A DNA stretch of 64,000 bases from Bodonicaedibacter sp963693005 (GCA_963693005.1 OY843726.1:806001-870000); one strand, 5' to 3'. Positions 1 through 9,491 are shown, counted from the stretch's first letter. The notes: generated by a model from the sequence alone, not told the origin. A program made the numbers and translations.

Positions 1-48
1 GGTATCCTAATCTTGTACTGCTTAAGTATAAATAGCCTTTAGTAGATT

Positions 49-213
49 TTAAGGGTTTTTTGAGACTGAATAGATAGACTGTGTTTTGGGGTGGGCTTCT
101 AGCTCTTCTAATGCGCGTTGAATACGGCTTAAAACTTTTGACAGGCCTTTTTTCTTGGTCGGGTTCTCTATCAAGAACGTCATGAATAGAAGCTCTTCGC
201 CTGAAAAGCTCAT
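49..213 (-). CDS. Small hypothetical protein, 54 aa
   Basis: A 54-residue open frame starting MSFSGEELLF, mostly soluble and rich in Glu, Lys and Leu. The start is supported by a Shine-Dalgarno AAGGA seven bases before the ATG. It lies 21 bases downstream of the exported protein at 235-510 on the same strand, so the two are probably cotranscribed. I recognise no family. The frame is short and could be a chance ORF, but the good ribosome site argues for a real gene. Confidence 0.5.
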   Translation of the reverse strand: MSFSGEELLFMTFLIENPTKKKGLSKVLSRIQRALEELEAHPKTQSIYSVSKNP

Positions 214-234
214 AAACAATTCCTTCTTTTTTTC

Positions 235-510
235 TCAATGCAATTTTAAAATCTTTTTCTGAGGGGCGGTTTTTTTATCCTTTTGGTCTGAAGAGGTTAG
301 AAAGGTGCTCATAGTATTGCAACATTCTTGCTGAAGAAAAATTAGATGGTCAAGGGTAATAGCACTAATCTCTACGTGCGTCTGTAGAGAAAGGTGTTTT
401 GGAGATGTTTTAGTTGTAGCGATCTCATCACTGCAGCAACAGGCATTAACAGGTAATAGAATTGCAATATAAACACATAGAAGTAGTAGTAATGAGTTTG
501 AGGCAAACAT
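235..510 (-). CDS. Small exported hypothetical protein
   Basis: A 91-aa protein with a hydrophobic N-terminal segment (residues 5-22, LLLLLCVYIAILLPV) followed by a Cys triplet (NACCCS), which suggests a Sec signal peptide or an atypical lipobox. The mature part holds two more cysteines (ECCN) and a Lys-rich tail. The upstream ribosome site is weak (GAAAG). It precedes the small gene at 49-213 on the same strand. No family is recognised; it is probably periplasmic or membrane-anchored. Confidence 0.5.
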   Translation of the reverse strand: MFASNSLLLLLCVYIAILLPVNACCCSDEIATTKTSPKHLSLQTHVEISAITLDHLIFLQQECCNTMSTFLTSSDQKDKKTAPQKKILKLH

Positions 511-594
511 GGTTTCTTTCGAAGTGTTTTCTTTATAATGATAGAAAACACTAAAAAAAGATTTAATGCAGTGAAATAGCTTAGTTCCCGAGGC

Positions 595-1596
595 TTAACT
601 GTTTGGGACACCCTGCGTAGTAGAGTATTCAAAGTGGAATGTTGTGTCTGGAAAAATGCGAGTGCGGAGTGCATGAGCGGATATAGCGGCCTCTGAGAAC
701 CCGCAAAGAATTAGTTTAAGCTTGCCTGGGTAAGTAGCTATGTCTCCAATAGCATGAATTCCGGCAAGATTGGTTTCCATGGAGCTTGGTGATACCTTGA
801 GGTGTTTGTTCTCTGTTGACAACCCCCAACCTGCAATGGGTCCTAAGTCCATTTGGAGGCCAAAAAATGGTAGTAGGATGTCAGCTTGAACCGTTTGTGA
901 GTTTCCACTAAGATCGGTTGCAGTAATGCTTGTTAGTTGGCCATTACTTCCGTTTAGTGCCGCTAATTGATAAGGTGTAACAAGTTTTATCTTATTTTGA
1001 CTTGCTAGTGCATTTAGTTTGTTGACACTGTCTTGAGCAGCTCGGAATTTTGATCGTCGATGCACCATAGTCACAGATGTGGCAATTTCAGAGAGTGAAA
1101 TTGCCCAGTCGACAGCAGAATCTCCGCCGCCTGCAATTACAATGTGTTTGTTTTTAAACTTACTCTGTTCCGGAACGGAATAAAAAACAGAAATACCTTC
1201 GTAGTCTTCAATTTTTTCTAAAGGAGGGCGATTTGGGCCAAAAGCACCTGCGCCTGCGGCAATAATAATACCTTTTGTTTGAATTTCAGTGCCGTTACTA
1301 GTGGTAACCAACCAATCTCTCGCGATGGGCGTAATGTCTATTACTTGTTGGTTAAGGTGATAAACAGGGTTAAATGGTTTTGCTTGGTTTTCAAGTTGAT
1401 GAATTAAATTGATTCCTGAAATAGCGGAGTATGCGGGGATGTCATAAATAGGTTTTTCAGGATAAAGTGCAGCGCATTGACCTCCAATAAAATCTAAGGA
1501 GTCAATTACGTGGGTTTTTAATCCAACCATTCCACATTGAAAAACGCTAAATAAACCTGTGGGGCCAGCCCCCACAACTACGACGTCTGTTTTCAC
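595..1596 (-). CDS. Ferredoxin/flavodoxin--NADP+ reductase, thioredoxin-reductase-like type
   Basis: A 333-aa flavoprotein expected to move electrons between NADPH and ferredoxin or flavodoxin in the cytoplasm. The FAD dinucleotide-binding motif GAGPTG lies near the N-terminus and the NADPH-binding GGGDSAVDWA follows about 150 residues later. The CxxC redox pair of true thioredoxin reductases is absent, and an IGD motif sits near the C-terminus, as in the YumC-type reductases. I chose the GTG start at 1596 because GGAG lies eight bases upstream; a longer in-frame ATG at 1650 has no such site and adds residues unlike the family. Upstream lies the divergent tRNA-Glu promoter. Confidence 0.88.
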   Translation of the reverse strand: MKTDVVVVGAGPTGLFSVFQCGMVGLKTHVIDSLDFIGGQCAALYPEKPIYDIPAYSAISGINLIHQLENQAKPFNPVYHLNQQVIDITPIARDWLVTTSNGTEIQTKGIIIAAGAGAFGPNRPPLEKIEDYEGISVFYSVPEQSKFKNKHIVIAGGGDSAVDWAISLSEIATSVTMVHRRSKFRAAQDSVNKLNALASQNKIKLVTPYQLAALNGSNGQLTSITATDLSGNSQTVQADILLPFFGLQMDLGPIAGWGLSTENKHLKVSPSSMETNLAGIHAIGDIATYPGKLKLILCGFSEAAISAHALRTRIFPDTTFHFEYSTTQGVPNS

Positions 1597-1736
1597 AATC
1601 AAATCTCCGATACAGGGGCAAAGTGTAGCAAAGCACGATGCTTTTTGCAATGCGCAGATGAGAGAGTAAATGGTTTAGTTTTTGGGTAAAGGTAAGGTTG
1701 TTTTTAAAACATTCGTATAAGAACGCTAAATAATTA

Positions 1737-1765
1737 TTGACTTCTTAACCTATAGTTCGTATAAC
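1737..1765 (+). promoter_or_regulatory. Sigma-70-type promoter of tRNA-Glu
   Basis: TTGACT at 1737-1742 and TATAAC at 1760-1765 are separated by exactly 17 bases, and the predicted start lies about 10 bases before the tRNA. Confidence 0.75.
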
Positions 1766-1781
1766 GATACCTGACAGTTAT

Positions 1782-1856
1782 GTCCCCTTCGTCTAGTGGT
1801 TAGGACGCCACCCTTTCACGGTGGAAACACGGGTTCGAGTCCCGTAGGGGATACCA
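1782..1856 (+). tRNA. tRNA-Glu (UUC)
   Basis: A full cloverleaf can be drawn: acceptor GTCCCCT with AGGGGAT (one G-U pair), anticodon stem CCACC/GGTGG around a seven-base loop carrying TTC at 1815-1817, a TTCGAGT T-loop, and an encoded CCA end. Confidence 0.96.
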
Positions 1857-2035
1857 TTTCTTTTCTTGTTAGTTCTTATACAAAGCACAAAAGACAAAGC
1901 ATTTTTTCTTTTATGGAGAAACGATACACAAGGCTGATGTCTCCAGGTAATGGTAAAATAGTTTTGTTTGTCACGCTGAAGAGAAGAGGCAACTCCTTTT
2001 GGGGTGCTCCTTCCGTTGGGCAGTTTGTGTTTTTT
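1857..2035. other. Short intergenic region
   Basis: No gene is supported between tRNA-Glu and the convergent lipoprotein gene; an open frame that starts inside the tRNA is spurious. Confidence 0.6.
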
Positions 2036-3349
2036 TTAAGGTTCCTTACGAATCATCAATATTAAGTGTGAGGGTATTTTTGCATAACCATAGCCAAAGT
2101 GAAAATCAAGTAGCTTAGGGTAGGCAGCTTCATAAGCTTTGAGTAAGTCAGGTTGTTGAAATGCGACAAAGGACTCACCATAAGGTCCAGTATAGCGGCC
2201 AAAAAGCTGTTGTTGCCAGAGTGATTTTAAGTAAAATTTAAAGGGTATTCCTGAGTCATCTTGCAAAACTTCTCGGCTGATAGACAGTAGGGTTTGTCTT
2301 ATCCATTTAAACTCTTTCATATGCATAAGAAATGACGCTGATTTAATTAAAGTAGTTGTCTCTCCTAAGGTTTCACTAACAAACCTTGAAAGGGGAGCGT
2401 TTTTGCTAATTTCAGAGTCGGACAGATCGGTTTTAAAATAGTATATACGTTGATTATATCCAACGTTTGATTGTTTAATTGTCAGTTCGACACCAAAATT
2501 TTTGTTGCGTTGTTTTGATTCGTCGGCACTGAGGTACTTAATAGCACCTTCGGGTGATAGATTGACCCATTGTACATCGAGAATGTCAATATTCATCAAC
2601 TTTAACATCAGCAACATTCCTGGAAGAACACCATGAGTCCCATTTTTGCTAAAATCGGAGGACATGTTTAGGGTGCGAAAGAAGCTGCGTAAAAAGACGG
2701 ATGCAATAGCCTTCTGCATGGAGTCCATATGAGTCTTGTCAAGTGGTTTGGACCACTCATCTAGGCTGGTTGAAGTGCCGACATATTCTAGTCCCATCAT
2801 TACATAGGTGGGGTGGTCTGGAAACAGTGTCAGCATATTTACAACGTCGGGACCGCTGAAAGGATAATAAAGCAACTCTGTAGGTTTTGGCACTGAAGTT
2901 AAAAAGTTTTCTCTCCAGGTTCGCATCTTGGATAGGTTTCGCATTTCATAGCTGGAGTAGATTGTTTGGAGAGAGTTTTTATATTCATGTAGAGCTTTTA
3001 AGTGGGGAGTTGTACTTTCGTTTTTGTTTACACTTTGTCCAGTTAAGTGTAATGCAATATCATTGGGGTTGAATTTTTGAGTGTAGGGCTTGTTTTTTGC
3101 TTGAAGAGTACGAGAAGCGAGATGTATTTCAGGTTTGTCTTCTGGATTGTGAGAGGCAACAAGTGCACCTTCCGCGTCAGTTTCAACTTCAAGGCCAGCC
3201 TCCCTTTCACTAAGTAAATCTTGAGTTTCAAGAACAATGTCGTCCTCGATGAGAAAATCATCCAATGTGGGGTGTTGAGGAGAGCATCCAGAAATATAAA
3301 GGAACGCTAATATCGAAGCTAGTGTGTAATGGCGCATTTTGTGTCTCAT
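2036..3349 (-). CDS. Hypothetical lipoprotein, 437 aa
   Basis: The N-terminus has a signal peptide ending in a lipobox (YISGC near residue 22), so the product is probably a lipid-anchored envelope protein. After an acidic, probably disordered linker (residues 30-110) comes a folded region of about 300 residues without a motif I know. The ATG at 3349 follows the era stop codon directly, which suggests translational coupling; a second ATG at 3337 would also leave a complete signal peptide. No family assignment is possible from reading. Confidence 0.72.
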   Translation of the reverse strand: MRHKMRHYTLASILAFLYISGCSPQHPTLDDFLIEDDIVLETQDLLSEREAGLEVETDAEGALVASHNPEDKPEIHLASRTLQAKNKPYTQKFNPNDIALHLTGQSVNKNESTTPHLKALHEYKNSLQTIYSSYEMRNLSKMRTWRENFLTSVPKPTELLYYPFSGPDVVNMLTLFPDHPTYVMMGLEYVGTSTSLDEWSKPLDKTHMDSMQKAIASVFLRSFFRTLNMSSDFSKNGTHGVLPGMLLMLKLMNIDILDVQWVNLSPEGAIKYLSADESKQRNKNFGVELTIKQSNVGYNQRIYYFKTDLSDSEISKNAPLSRFVSETLGETTTLIKSASFLMHMKEFKWIRQTLLSISREVLQDDSGIPFKFYLKSLWQQQLFGRYTGPYGESFVAFQQPDLLKAYEAAYPKLLDFHFGYGYAKIPSHLILMIRKEP

Positions 3350-4240
3350 TTACGTGTTGATTTCCAAACCTTGGTCATGTAGGTACTCTGTTTTGTTTTT
3401 CCAGCCTTCTTTTACGACTACTTGTAAGTGTAGTTTTACTTTCTTTTTTAATAAATTTCGAATGTCTTTTTCTGATCCTAGGCGCACTTTTTTGATGAGT
3501 TCTCCGTGTTTTCCTAAAACTATACCTTTGTGAGAGTTGCGCTCAATAATGATTCGTTGATAAATATCAACGCGATTTTCTTGCTCTTCCCACAACTCGT
3601 GTTGAACCATAAGTCCATAAGGGACTTCTTGGTTTAATAGCATAAAAAGCTTTTCTCGGGTGTACTCAGTTGCCATTGCATGGAGAGAGAGATCGGTTAA
3701 ATCATCTTCTCCAAACATCCAGGAGCCTTCAGGCAGTGAAGTTTGAATAAATTTTACTAATTCTTCAGTGCCATTAGATTTTAGGGCAGAGGTCATAAAA
3801 ATATGTTGAATGTTATAAGTTTCACTAATTGTTTTTGCGAGGTGGAGTAGTGACTCTTTTTTTGTTTTGTCAATTTTGTTCAGAATTACGCATGTGGGCT
3901 GTTGAATGTGCTCGACTAATTGAAATAAGTGATCGTGAGAGGAAGTTTTCCTGCTGGCGTCGATCATGATGCAAACTAGATCGGCCTCATTGATTGCCTG
4001 TTGTGCAACAGAAATCATTGCTTTATCCATGCGAGTTTTTGCTTTAAAAATACCCGGCGTGTCTAAAAAAGCTACCTGGGTGGTATTTTGCATAAAAACG
4101 CCTAAGACTCTACGACGAGTGGTTTGTACTTTTGGGGTGACAATAGAAATTTTCGCTTGAAGCAAAGTATTCATTAGGGTTGATTTTCCGGCATTCGGAG
4201 GACCAATTAACGCGACGTAACCAAATTTTTGTTCTGACAT
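3350..4240 (-). CDS. era: GTPase Era
   Basis: Era is a GTPase that binds the 3' end of 16S rRNA and helps mature the 30S subunit. This 296-aa protein has the P-loop GPPNAGKST at the N-terminus, the G3 motif DTPG, the G4 motif NKID and a C-terminal KH RNA-binding domain, including a GKHGELIKK-like loop. The length is normal for the family. It follows rnc by five bases and precedes the lipoprotein gene without a gap, so it belongs to the acpS-lepB-rnc-era operon. Confidence 0.97.
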   Translation of the reverse strand: MSEQKFGYVALIGPPNAGKSTLMNTLLQAKISIVTPKVQTTRRRVLGVFMQNTTQVAFLDTPGIFKAKTRMDKAMISVAQQAINEADLVCIMIDASRKTSSHDHLFQLVEHIQQPTCVILNKIDKTKKESLLHLAKTISETYNIQHIFMTSALKSNGTEELVKFIQTSLPEGSWMFGEDDLTDLSLHAMATEYTREKLFMLLNQEVPYGLMVQHELWEEQENRVDIYQRIIIERNSHKGIVLGKHGELIKKVRLGSEKDIRNLLKKKVKLHLQVVVKEGWKNKTEYLHDQGLEINT

Positions 4241-4245
4241 GTTTC

Positions 4246-4929
4246 TTACTTTAAAGGTTGAGTGTTAAGTTCTGTGAGTAATTGCTGTGCACAGGCAATA
4301 GCTGCGGCTTTTTTGTTGCTTGATGTAGCTGAAACAACTAAGTCATTTAAGGTGCACTTTACCGTAATTTTAGGCGCATGTGAAGGGCCTTCTGTGTGTG
4401 CTATAATGTAACTTGGGGTGGTTTTGAGGTGGGTGTGAGCATATTCTTGTAATAATGTCTTGGGATCTTTTGCATCCATGTCTTTTGCATGAATCAGAGA
4501 GGCCCAAAACTTCTTGATAATTCTTTCGCATGACGCTAATCCACTATCCAGATAAATTGCTCCAATCAAGGCTTCGCACGCGTCGGCAAGTAAGGTTAGC
4601 CATTGAGACTGATTCTTCTCATCTGCTCTAGAATACTTTAGATGAATATTAATTCCCATTTCTTCAGAAATTTGAGCCAGGGTTTCTCTGCGAACAAGGT
4701 GTGCAAGCCGACGTGATAACTCACCTTCTGGAGCAGTAGAAAATTCTTTATACAGCCAAGTTCCCATAATAACGCCTAAAATTCGATCTCCGATGAATTC
4801 TAGGCGTTCAAAGTGATTGATTTTTAAACGCTCTTTTTTTGCAGAAAAAAAGCTGGGATGAGTGAGGGCTTGCGTTATAAGGTCTGTATTTTCGAATGTA
4901 TATCCTAGTGTTGTCTCGAGAGGGGTCAT
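4246..4929 (-). CDS. rnc: Ribonuclease III
   Basis: RNase III cuts double-stranded RNA and processes the rRNA precursor; the matching stems around 16S and 23S are visible in this same window. The 227-aa protein has the catalytic signature ERLEFIGDRILG, the second acidic site (DACEALIGAIYLD) and a C-terminal double-stranded RNA-binding domain (about residues 155-222). Its start overlaps the lepB stop by four bases, typical of coupled translation. Confidence 0.97.
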   Translation of the reverse strand: MTPLETTLGYTFENTDLITQALTHPSFFSAKKERLKINHFERLEFIGDRILGVIMGTWLYKEFSTAPEGELSRRLAHLVRRETLAQISEEMGINIHLKYSRADEKNQSQWLTLLADACEALIGAIYLDSGLASCERIIKKFWASLIHAKDMDAKDPKTLLQEYAHTHLKTTPSYIIAHTEGPSHAPKITVKCTLNDLVVSATSSNKKAAAIACAQQLLTELNTQPLK

Positions 4930-5663
4930 GGAGATATTTTTTTCATAAAGCGCTCTTTAAGTAAGGAAAACGAAAAGTAGTTAGTAATATCAAATAGTGA
5001 GCGTGCGTTTGTAGAAAACCAGATTAAATCAGCGCGCCCAGTAAGGTTTTTCTTGTGTATAAATCCAATGCTTGGGAACCGGCTGTCCTGAGAACGGTCG
5101 CGGTTGTCACCCATTAAAAAGTAGTGGTCTTTGGGGACTAAAAACTCTTTCGTATTGTCTGCTTTTGGTATACCCCAGTTAAATACCTTTAAGATTTTGT
5201 GACGCGCTCCGTTTGGCAGAGTTTCATAAAAAATACGACCAGTATCAGGGCGACCTTTTTGGTCGAGGTAAGTGTATAATTCACCTTCTTCTAACCGTAC
5301 TGGTTTATCATTAATAAATACGATACCTTTCCGTACTTGAATGCGGTCGCCAGGAAGCCCTATTAAACGCTTAATATAATCACGATGCTCGTCGTGAGGG
5401 ATCCGAATAACTATGACATCACCGCGATTTGGTTCTTTAGAAAACCATCGTGCTGCCCAACTTGATGGAGTATAGGGAACTGAAAGTGGAGAGAAGCCGT
5501 ATGGAAAATTAGCCACAGCAATAAAATCGCCGATATTGGCCGTTGGAACCATTGACTCTGATGGAATGCGAGATAGGCCATAAAATGTGAAGCGAACCCC
5601 CATGACAACTAGTAAAATAATAGCTAGTTCTTTTATAAATGATGCCAAGTTTTGCTTTTTCAT
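4926..5663 (-). CDS. lepB: Signal peptidase I
   Basis: Type I signal peptidase removes Sec and Tat signal peptides at the periplasmic face of the inner membrane. The 245-aa protein has one N-terminal membrane segment (about residues 10-28), the catalytic Ser in PSESM (Ser37), the catalytic Lys in YIKRLIGLPGD and the GDNRDRSQDSR box. It overlaps rnc by four bases and lies eight bases after acpS. It would serve the many exported proteins encoded in this window. Confidence 0.96.
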   Translation of the reverse strand: MKKQNLASFIKELAIILLVVMGVRFTFYGLSRIPSESMVPTANIGDFIAVANFPYGFSPLSVPYTPSSWAARWFSKEPNRGDVIVIRIPHDEHRDYIKRLIGLPGDRIQVRKGIVFINDKPVRLEEGELYTYLDQKGRPDTGRIFYETLPNGARHKILKVFNWGIPKADNTKEFLVPKDHYFLMGDNRDRSQDSRFPSIGFIHKKNLTGRADLIWFSTNARSLFDITNYFSFSLLKERFMKKISP

Positions 5664-5671
5664 TGCGGATC

Positions 5672-6067
5672 CTATGTTGTTTTTTCCACCGTTACAAATG
5701 CTATAGCATAATTTATTTCATCAGATAATGAAAGATGTATTTTGAACTTGGGTTCATGCGCCCTTTGAAAAATAGCCGTAATTTTGGGAGCTAAATAAAT
5801 ACTTGGTTGTCCAGCTTCGTTGTTCATAACTGCTATTTGATTCATTTCAATTCCATTCGAAAAACCAGTGCCAAATGCTTTTACCAAGGCTTCTTTTGCA
5901 GCAAATCGTTTGGCTATAAACTGTGGCTGTCGTATTTTGGACAACGAGTAAAATTTTTCAATCTCAGATGGGTGAAAACAACGGGATAAAAACCGTTCTG
6001 GAAATCGGATCAGTAGCTTCTTTATGCGTGAAACTTCAACAATATCAGTGCCAATTCCAAGAATCAT
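5672..6067 (-). CDS. acpS: Holo-[acyl-carrier-protein] synthase
   Basis: AcpS transfers 4'-phosphopantetheine from CoA to apo-ACP for fatty acid synthesis. The 131-aa protein shows the GIGTDIVEVSRI N-terminus and the FAAKEALVKAFGTG motif that hold the Mg-binding Asp and Glu. Its start overlaps the stop of the rsh gene by four bases. Neighbouring pyrE or pdxJ, often found at this spot in alphaproteobacteria, are absent. Confidence 0.95.
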   Translation of the reverse strand: MILGIGTDIVEVSRIKKLLIRFPERFLSRCFHPSEIEKFYSLSKIRQPQFIAKRFAAKEALVKAFGTGFSNGIEMNQIAVMNNEAGQPSIYLAPKITAIFQRAHEPKFKIHLSLSDEINYAIAFVTVEKTT

Positions 6068-8265
6068 ATACGTTCTACTGACATAATTAGAGGCTCGGAC
6101 TTAAGCTCTACTATTAAGCGATTTAATTGGTCGGAGTTGTTAACTTGAAGTTCCACGAGCAAATCACAGTGTTCGGCGTCACGCTTGGTGACTTTTAAAT
6201 TATCAATATTTGCTTTGAGGCGGCTAGTAGCAGCAGATACTGAAGCTAATGCACCAGAGCGATTTTCAACCATTACGCGTAACATTACATCAAAGACCGA
6301 TGCTTCATAGTCTGATATTGCCCCCCACTCGACAGCTACCCACTTTTCAGGCTGGTCTTTAAATTGAGATAGATTTGTGCAGGAGGTCTTGTGGATTTTG
6401 ACGCCGCGACCAGTTGAAATAATACCCGTAATAGATTCGCCGGGAAGTGGATGACAGCATTTAGCATAATGCAGGGCCATTCCCGGAATAAGGCCACGAA
6501 TAGCAATGGATTTTAGTTTTTCTTGTTGTTTTGGTTCTGTTTTAGATGCTGACTTTCCAGGTAGGGTCGGATGGTCATCAATGGGGGCATTTTGGTCGAA
6601 ATGCGTATCTTCAAATCTTAAGAAATCTGCAACGGCTCCAGGGGAGATAAGCCCCATCCCAACGTGTGTAAATAGATCTAATTGAGAGTCGACATTAAAG
6701 TGTTTTGTTGCTGCACGAAGGCGTGAGCTGTGGTTCTCTATTACATCAACGCGTAAGGTGGATTTTAACATGTTTTTGCCGAGCTGTTCGTATTCTTCGT
6801 GCTGTTGTTCACGAATAAATCTACGAATGGCTGCTTTTGCTTTTCCAGTGATAACAAAACGTTCCCAGGCCATAGATGGAGTTTGGTTTTTTGAGGTGAT
6901 GATTTCGACTTGATCACCATTTTTAAGCTCAACCCGTACGGGCATCATTCTTCCGTTCACTTTGCATCCCACACACCTGTTTCCTATGTCGCTATGAATT
7001 GCATAGGCAAAATCAATGGGGGTTGCTCCATGTGGTAAGGAGATAATGTCGCCAGCGGGTGTAAAGCAAAACACCTTGTCTTGGTACATTTCCATTTTAG
7101 TATGTTCTAAGAATTCTTCTGGGGTGTTGGAGTGCTCTAATATATCAACAAGTTCTCGAATCCACTTGAATACGTTCTTCTCTTGAGAGTCTGCGCTTCC
7201 TTGTTTATATTCCCAGTGAGCAGCAACACCCATTTCGTTGGTTTCGTGCATTTCACGGGTTCGAATTTGGATTTCAATGCTGTAGCCGGATGGGCCAATA
7301 ATACATGTGTGCAGAGACTGGTAATTGTTAGATTTTGGAGTGCTGATATAATCTTTAAAGCGTCCAGGTACTACGGGAAAAGTGCTGTGCAAGATGCCAA
7401 GAACCTGGTAGCATTCAGCGATGTTTTCAACTAAAATTCGATACGCAAATATATCAGATAGTTGTTCAAAGGGTAAGTTTTTAGACTGCATTTTTTTCCA
7501 AATGGAATAAGATGCTTTTTCACGACCGGAAACATAGCAGGGGATTGCGTTTTTTGTGATGACCTTTTGAAGGTCTCGGATAACGCGTGAGACAATTTCT
7601 TGATCTTTTGCAAATAGATGCTTTTTTCGACGCTCAATCGCCTCATAAATTTCTGGATGCAGTACTTCAAAACAAATGTTTGCAAGTTCATCGTGAAGGC
7701 TTTGCATTCCAATGCGTTGTGCAAGAGGGGCGTATATTTCTTGGGTCTCTAAAGCTTTTCGGCGTCGTTTCTCTGGCGACTTCAAAAACTTTAGCGTGCG
7801 CATGTTGTGGAGGCGGTCCATTAGTTTTATTAGCAAAACTCTAACATCAACAGACATCGCTAAGACTAGTTTTCGGAGATTTTCAGCTTGTTCTGACTTT
7901 TCTGAAGTTGAGGGGGTGAGTTCGATAGAGTTAAGTTTTGTAACTCCGTCTACAAGCCGAGCGACCTCGGCACCAAATTCGCGCTCAATGTCTTCGGTTG
8001 TTGCGGCGGTGTCTTCAACAGTATCGTGTAAAAGGGCAGTTGCAATGCTTTGAGAGTCTAACTTCCAAGTGGTAGCAATGCGTGAGACCTCGAGCGGATG
8101 GGTAAAGTAGGGTTCTCCCGACGCCCGTTGTTGAAAACGATGCTGAAATTTTGAAAACTCGTAAGCTTTGATAATCATATCTTTCTTGGGGTCTTGCTCG
8201 TATGCATGTACAAGATCTACAAGATCCTGTGGTGCTAACGGAAAAATATAATTATCATTGCTCAT
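6064..8265 (-). CDS. rsh: Bifunctional (p)ppGpp synthetase/hydrolase (RelA/SpoT family)
   Basis: This 733-aa protein makes and degrades the stringent-response alarmone (p)ppGpp. The HD hydrolase domain at about residues 40-190 keeps HDTVED; the synthetase domain at about 230-350 has YRILVE, GRFKDYI and YQSLH motifs; a TGS domain follows at about 385-445, then a Cys/His-containing segment (KCCHPLPGE) and a C-terminal ACT domain (about 655-730). Both catalytic halves look intact, so it is probably the single Rsh enzyme typical of alphaproteobacteria. It lies downstream of rpoZ on the same strand. Confidence 0.96.
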   Translation of the reverse strand: MSNDNYIFPLAPQDLVDLVHAYEQDPKKDMIIKAYEFSKFQHRFQQRASGEPYFTHPLEVSRIATTWKLDSQSIATALLHDTVEDTAATTEDIEREFGAEVARLVDGVTKLNSIELTPSTSEKSEQAENLRKLVLAMSVDVRVLLIKLMDRLHNMRTLKFLKSPEKRRRKALETQEIYAPLAQRIGMQSLHDELANICFEVLHPEIYEAIERRKKHLFAKDQEIVSRVIRDLQKVITKNAIPCYVSGREKASYSIWKKMQSKNLPFEQLSDIFAYRILVENIAECYQVLGILHSTFPVVPGRFKDYISTPKSNNYQSLHTCIIGPSGYSIEIQIRTREMHETNEMGVAAHWEYKQGSADSQEKNVFKWIRELVDILEHSNTPEEFLEHTKMEMYQDKVFCFTPAGDIISLPHGATPIDFAYAIHSDIGNRCVGCKVNGRMMPVRVELKNGDQVEIITSKNQTPSMAWERFVITGKAKAAIRRFIREQQHEEYEQLGKNMLKSTLRVDVIENHSSRLRAATKHFNVDSQLDLFTHVGMGLISPGAVADFLRFEDTHFDQNAPIDDHPTLPGKSASKTEPKQQEKLKSIAIRGLIPGMALHYAKCCHPLPGESITGIISTGRGVKIHKTSCTNLSQFKDQPEKWVAVEWGAISDYEASVFDVMLRVMVENRSGALASVSAATSRLKANIDNLKVTKRDAEHCDLLVELQVNNSDQLNRLIVELKSEPLIMSVERI

Positions 8266-8300
8266 ATGAGGTAAGCTTTACTTTTTCTTCCTTCTTTTTT

Positions 8301-8729
8301 TTATAAAGAAGGATCGGGATCGTTGGTGTTTGCGGTTGTGTCGCCGATGTCTTCTGATGGAAGATCATCTTCAGTTGCACTGTTGTCATCTTCCCCTAGA
8401 GATCCAAGTGACTCGAGTTCTTTGCTAAGTTGAGCAATCTGTTCGGACCAATCTTTTTCCATTTCGATAGACACTTCTTGAGTGTCATCGTTTATCATTT
8501 CCGGGTTAATGCGTTGTAGGGATGTGATTAAATCTTCCCCAAAATCAGTTGCCAATCCCTTGTCTTGAGCAATTTCACGAAGGGCTAAGACAGGGTTTTT
8601 TTCATTTCCTCTAGGGACATGAGGGGTAGCACCTTTTGAAAGTTTTTTTGCGCGATTAGCAGCTGCCAATACAAGTTCAAAGCGGTTAGGGATGTTTTTG
8701 ACGCAGTCTTCAACTGTCACACGAGCCAT
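8301..8729 (-). CDS. rpoZ: RNA polymerase omega subunit
   Basis: Omega helps assemble RNA polymerase and is one of the sites through which ppGpp acts. The first 60 residues carry the family pattern (MARVTVEDC, NRFELVLAAANRAK, KNPVLALREIA). The protein has 142 aa, longer than many omega proteins because of an acidic, probably disordered C-terminal tail. It leads the rpoZ-rsh-acpS-lepB-rnc-era gene run, an order known from alphaproteobacteria. Confidence 0.95.
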   Translation of the reverse strand: MARVTVEDCVKNIPNRFELVLAAANRAKKLSKGATPHVPRGNEKNPVLALREIAQDKGLATDFGEDLITSLQRINPEMINDDTQEVSIEMEKDWSEQIAQLSKELESLGSLGEDDNSATEDDLPSEDIGDTTANTNDPDPSL

Positions 8730-8907
8730 AATAATAATACCTTTTTACTTAAATCGTACCAAATTAACACACTGTGTGTAGGAAGTGAAGCATTTGAAGG
8801 GGCCAGCTAGGTATTGATGTCATAAAATGTGTCTTCTGTAAAATAAAAGATTGCGTGTTTCTGGCCAAGTAGGTAGAATGAAGGGCAAATTTACGTGAGA
8901 TTTTTCA

Positions 8908-9468
8908 GTGTTCATACAGACAGAAAACACGCCTAACCCTAATACAATGAAGTTTTTACCAGGTAAAGTTGTTGTGGGGGGGGGGACTATTGAGTTTAGG
9001 ATGAAGGAGTCTGCCAAAAAATCACCACTGGCCTTAGCTTTGTTTGATATTAATGGAGTTGAAAGTGTTTTGTTTGGTGGAGACTTTGTTTCAGTATCTA
9101 AGGGGGAATCAGTAGATTGGGAGGTTCTAATACCTTATGTAATTGAAGCTTTGACGATACACTTCTCTAGTCAGACTCCCATTATTCAAGGGGTTTTGGA
9201 TACTGGGTCTACGTCAACCCCAGTGGAAATGTTAGATTCTATCTCAAGGCAAATCGTAGAAATTATTGACACGCGCGTACGCGTCGCTGTTGCGCAAGAT
9301 GGTGGTGATATAGAGTTTGAGAGATTTTTGGACGGCATCGTATATTTGCGAATGAAGGGGGCGTGTGCGGGATGTCCGAGTTCTTTAATGACATTGAAGA
9401 ATGGCATCGAAAATATGTTGCGTCATTATGTGCCGGAAGTGAAAGAAGTGCGAGCGATTACAGTATAA
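8908..9468 (+). CDS. nfu: Nfu-type iron-sulfur cluster scaffold/carrier
   Basis: This 186-aa protein carries Fe-S clusters to target apoproteins. It starts with the Nfu N-terminal domain (MFIQTENTPNPNTMKFLPG) and ends in a NifU C-terminal domain whose cluster-binding CxxC lies in GACAGCPSS. The start codon is GTG, as the family's conserved first residues demand; the ribosome site is weak. An in-frame run of ten G (8976-8985) encodes three Gly at about residues 24-26 and is an unusual, slip-prone tract in an essential type of gene. greA follows 23 bases later. Confidence 0.95.
   Translation: MFIQTENTPNPNTMKFLPGKVVVGGGTIEFRMKESAKKSPLALALFDINGVESVLFGGDFVSVSKGESVDWEVLIPYVIEALTIHFSSQTPIIQGVLDTGSTSTPVEMLDSISRQIVEIIDTRVRVAVAQDGGDIEFERFLDGIVYLRMKGACAGCPSSLMTLKNGIENMLRHYVPEVKEVRAITV
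8976..8985 (+). repeat. G10 homopolymer inside nfu
   Basis: Ten G in frame encode three Gly in a loop of the Nfu N-terminal domain. Any single-base slip would stop Nfu production. Confidence 0.95.
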
Positions 9469-9491
9469 TATTTAATAAAATGGAGGGTTAT

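Noticed and set aside
372..674. 100-aa minus-strand open frame overlapping the exported protein at 235-510
   Set aside because: It overlaps the better-supported genes at 235-510 and 595-1596 and has no ribosome site.
1796..2065. 89-aa plus-strand open frame starting inside tRNA-Glu
   Set aside because: It reads through the tRNA body and has no ribosome site or protein-like pattern.
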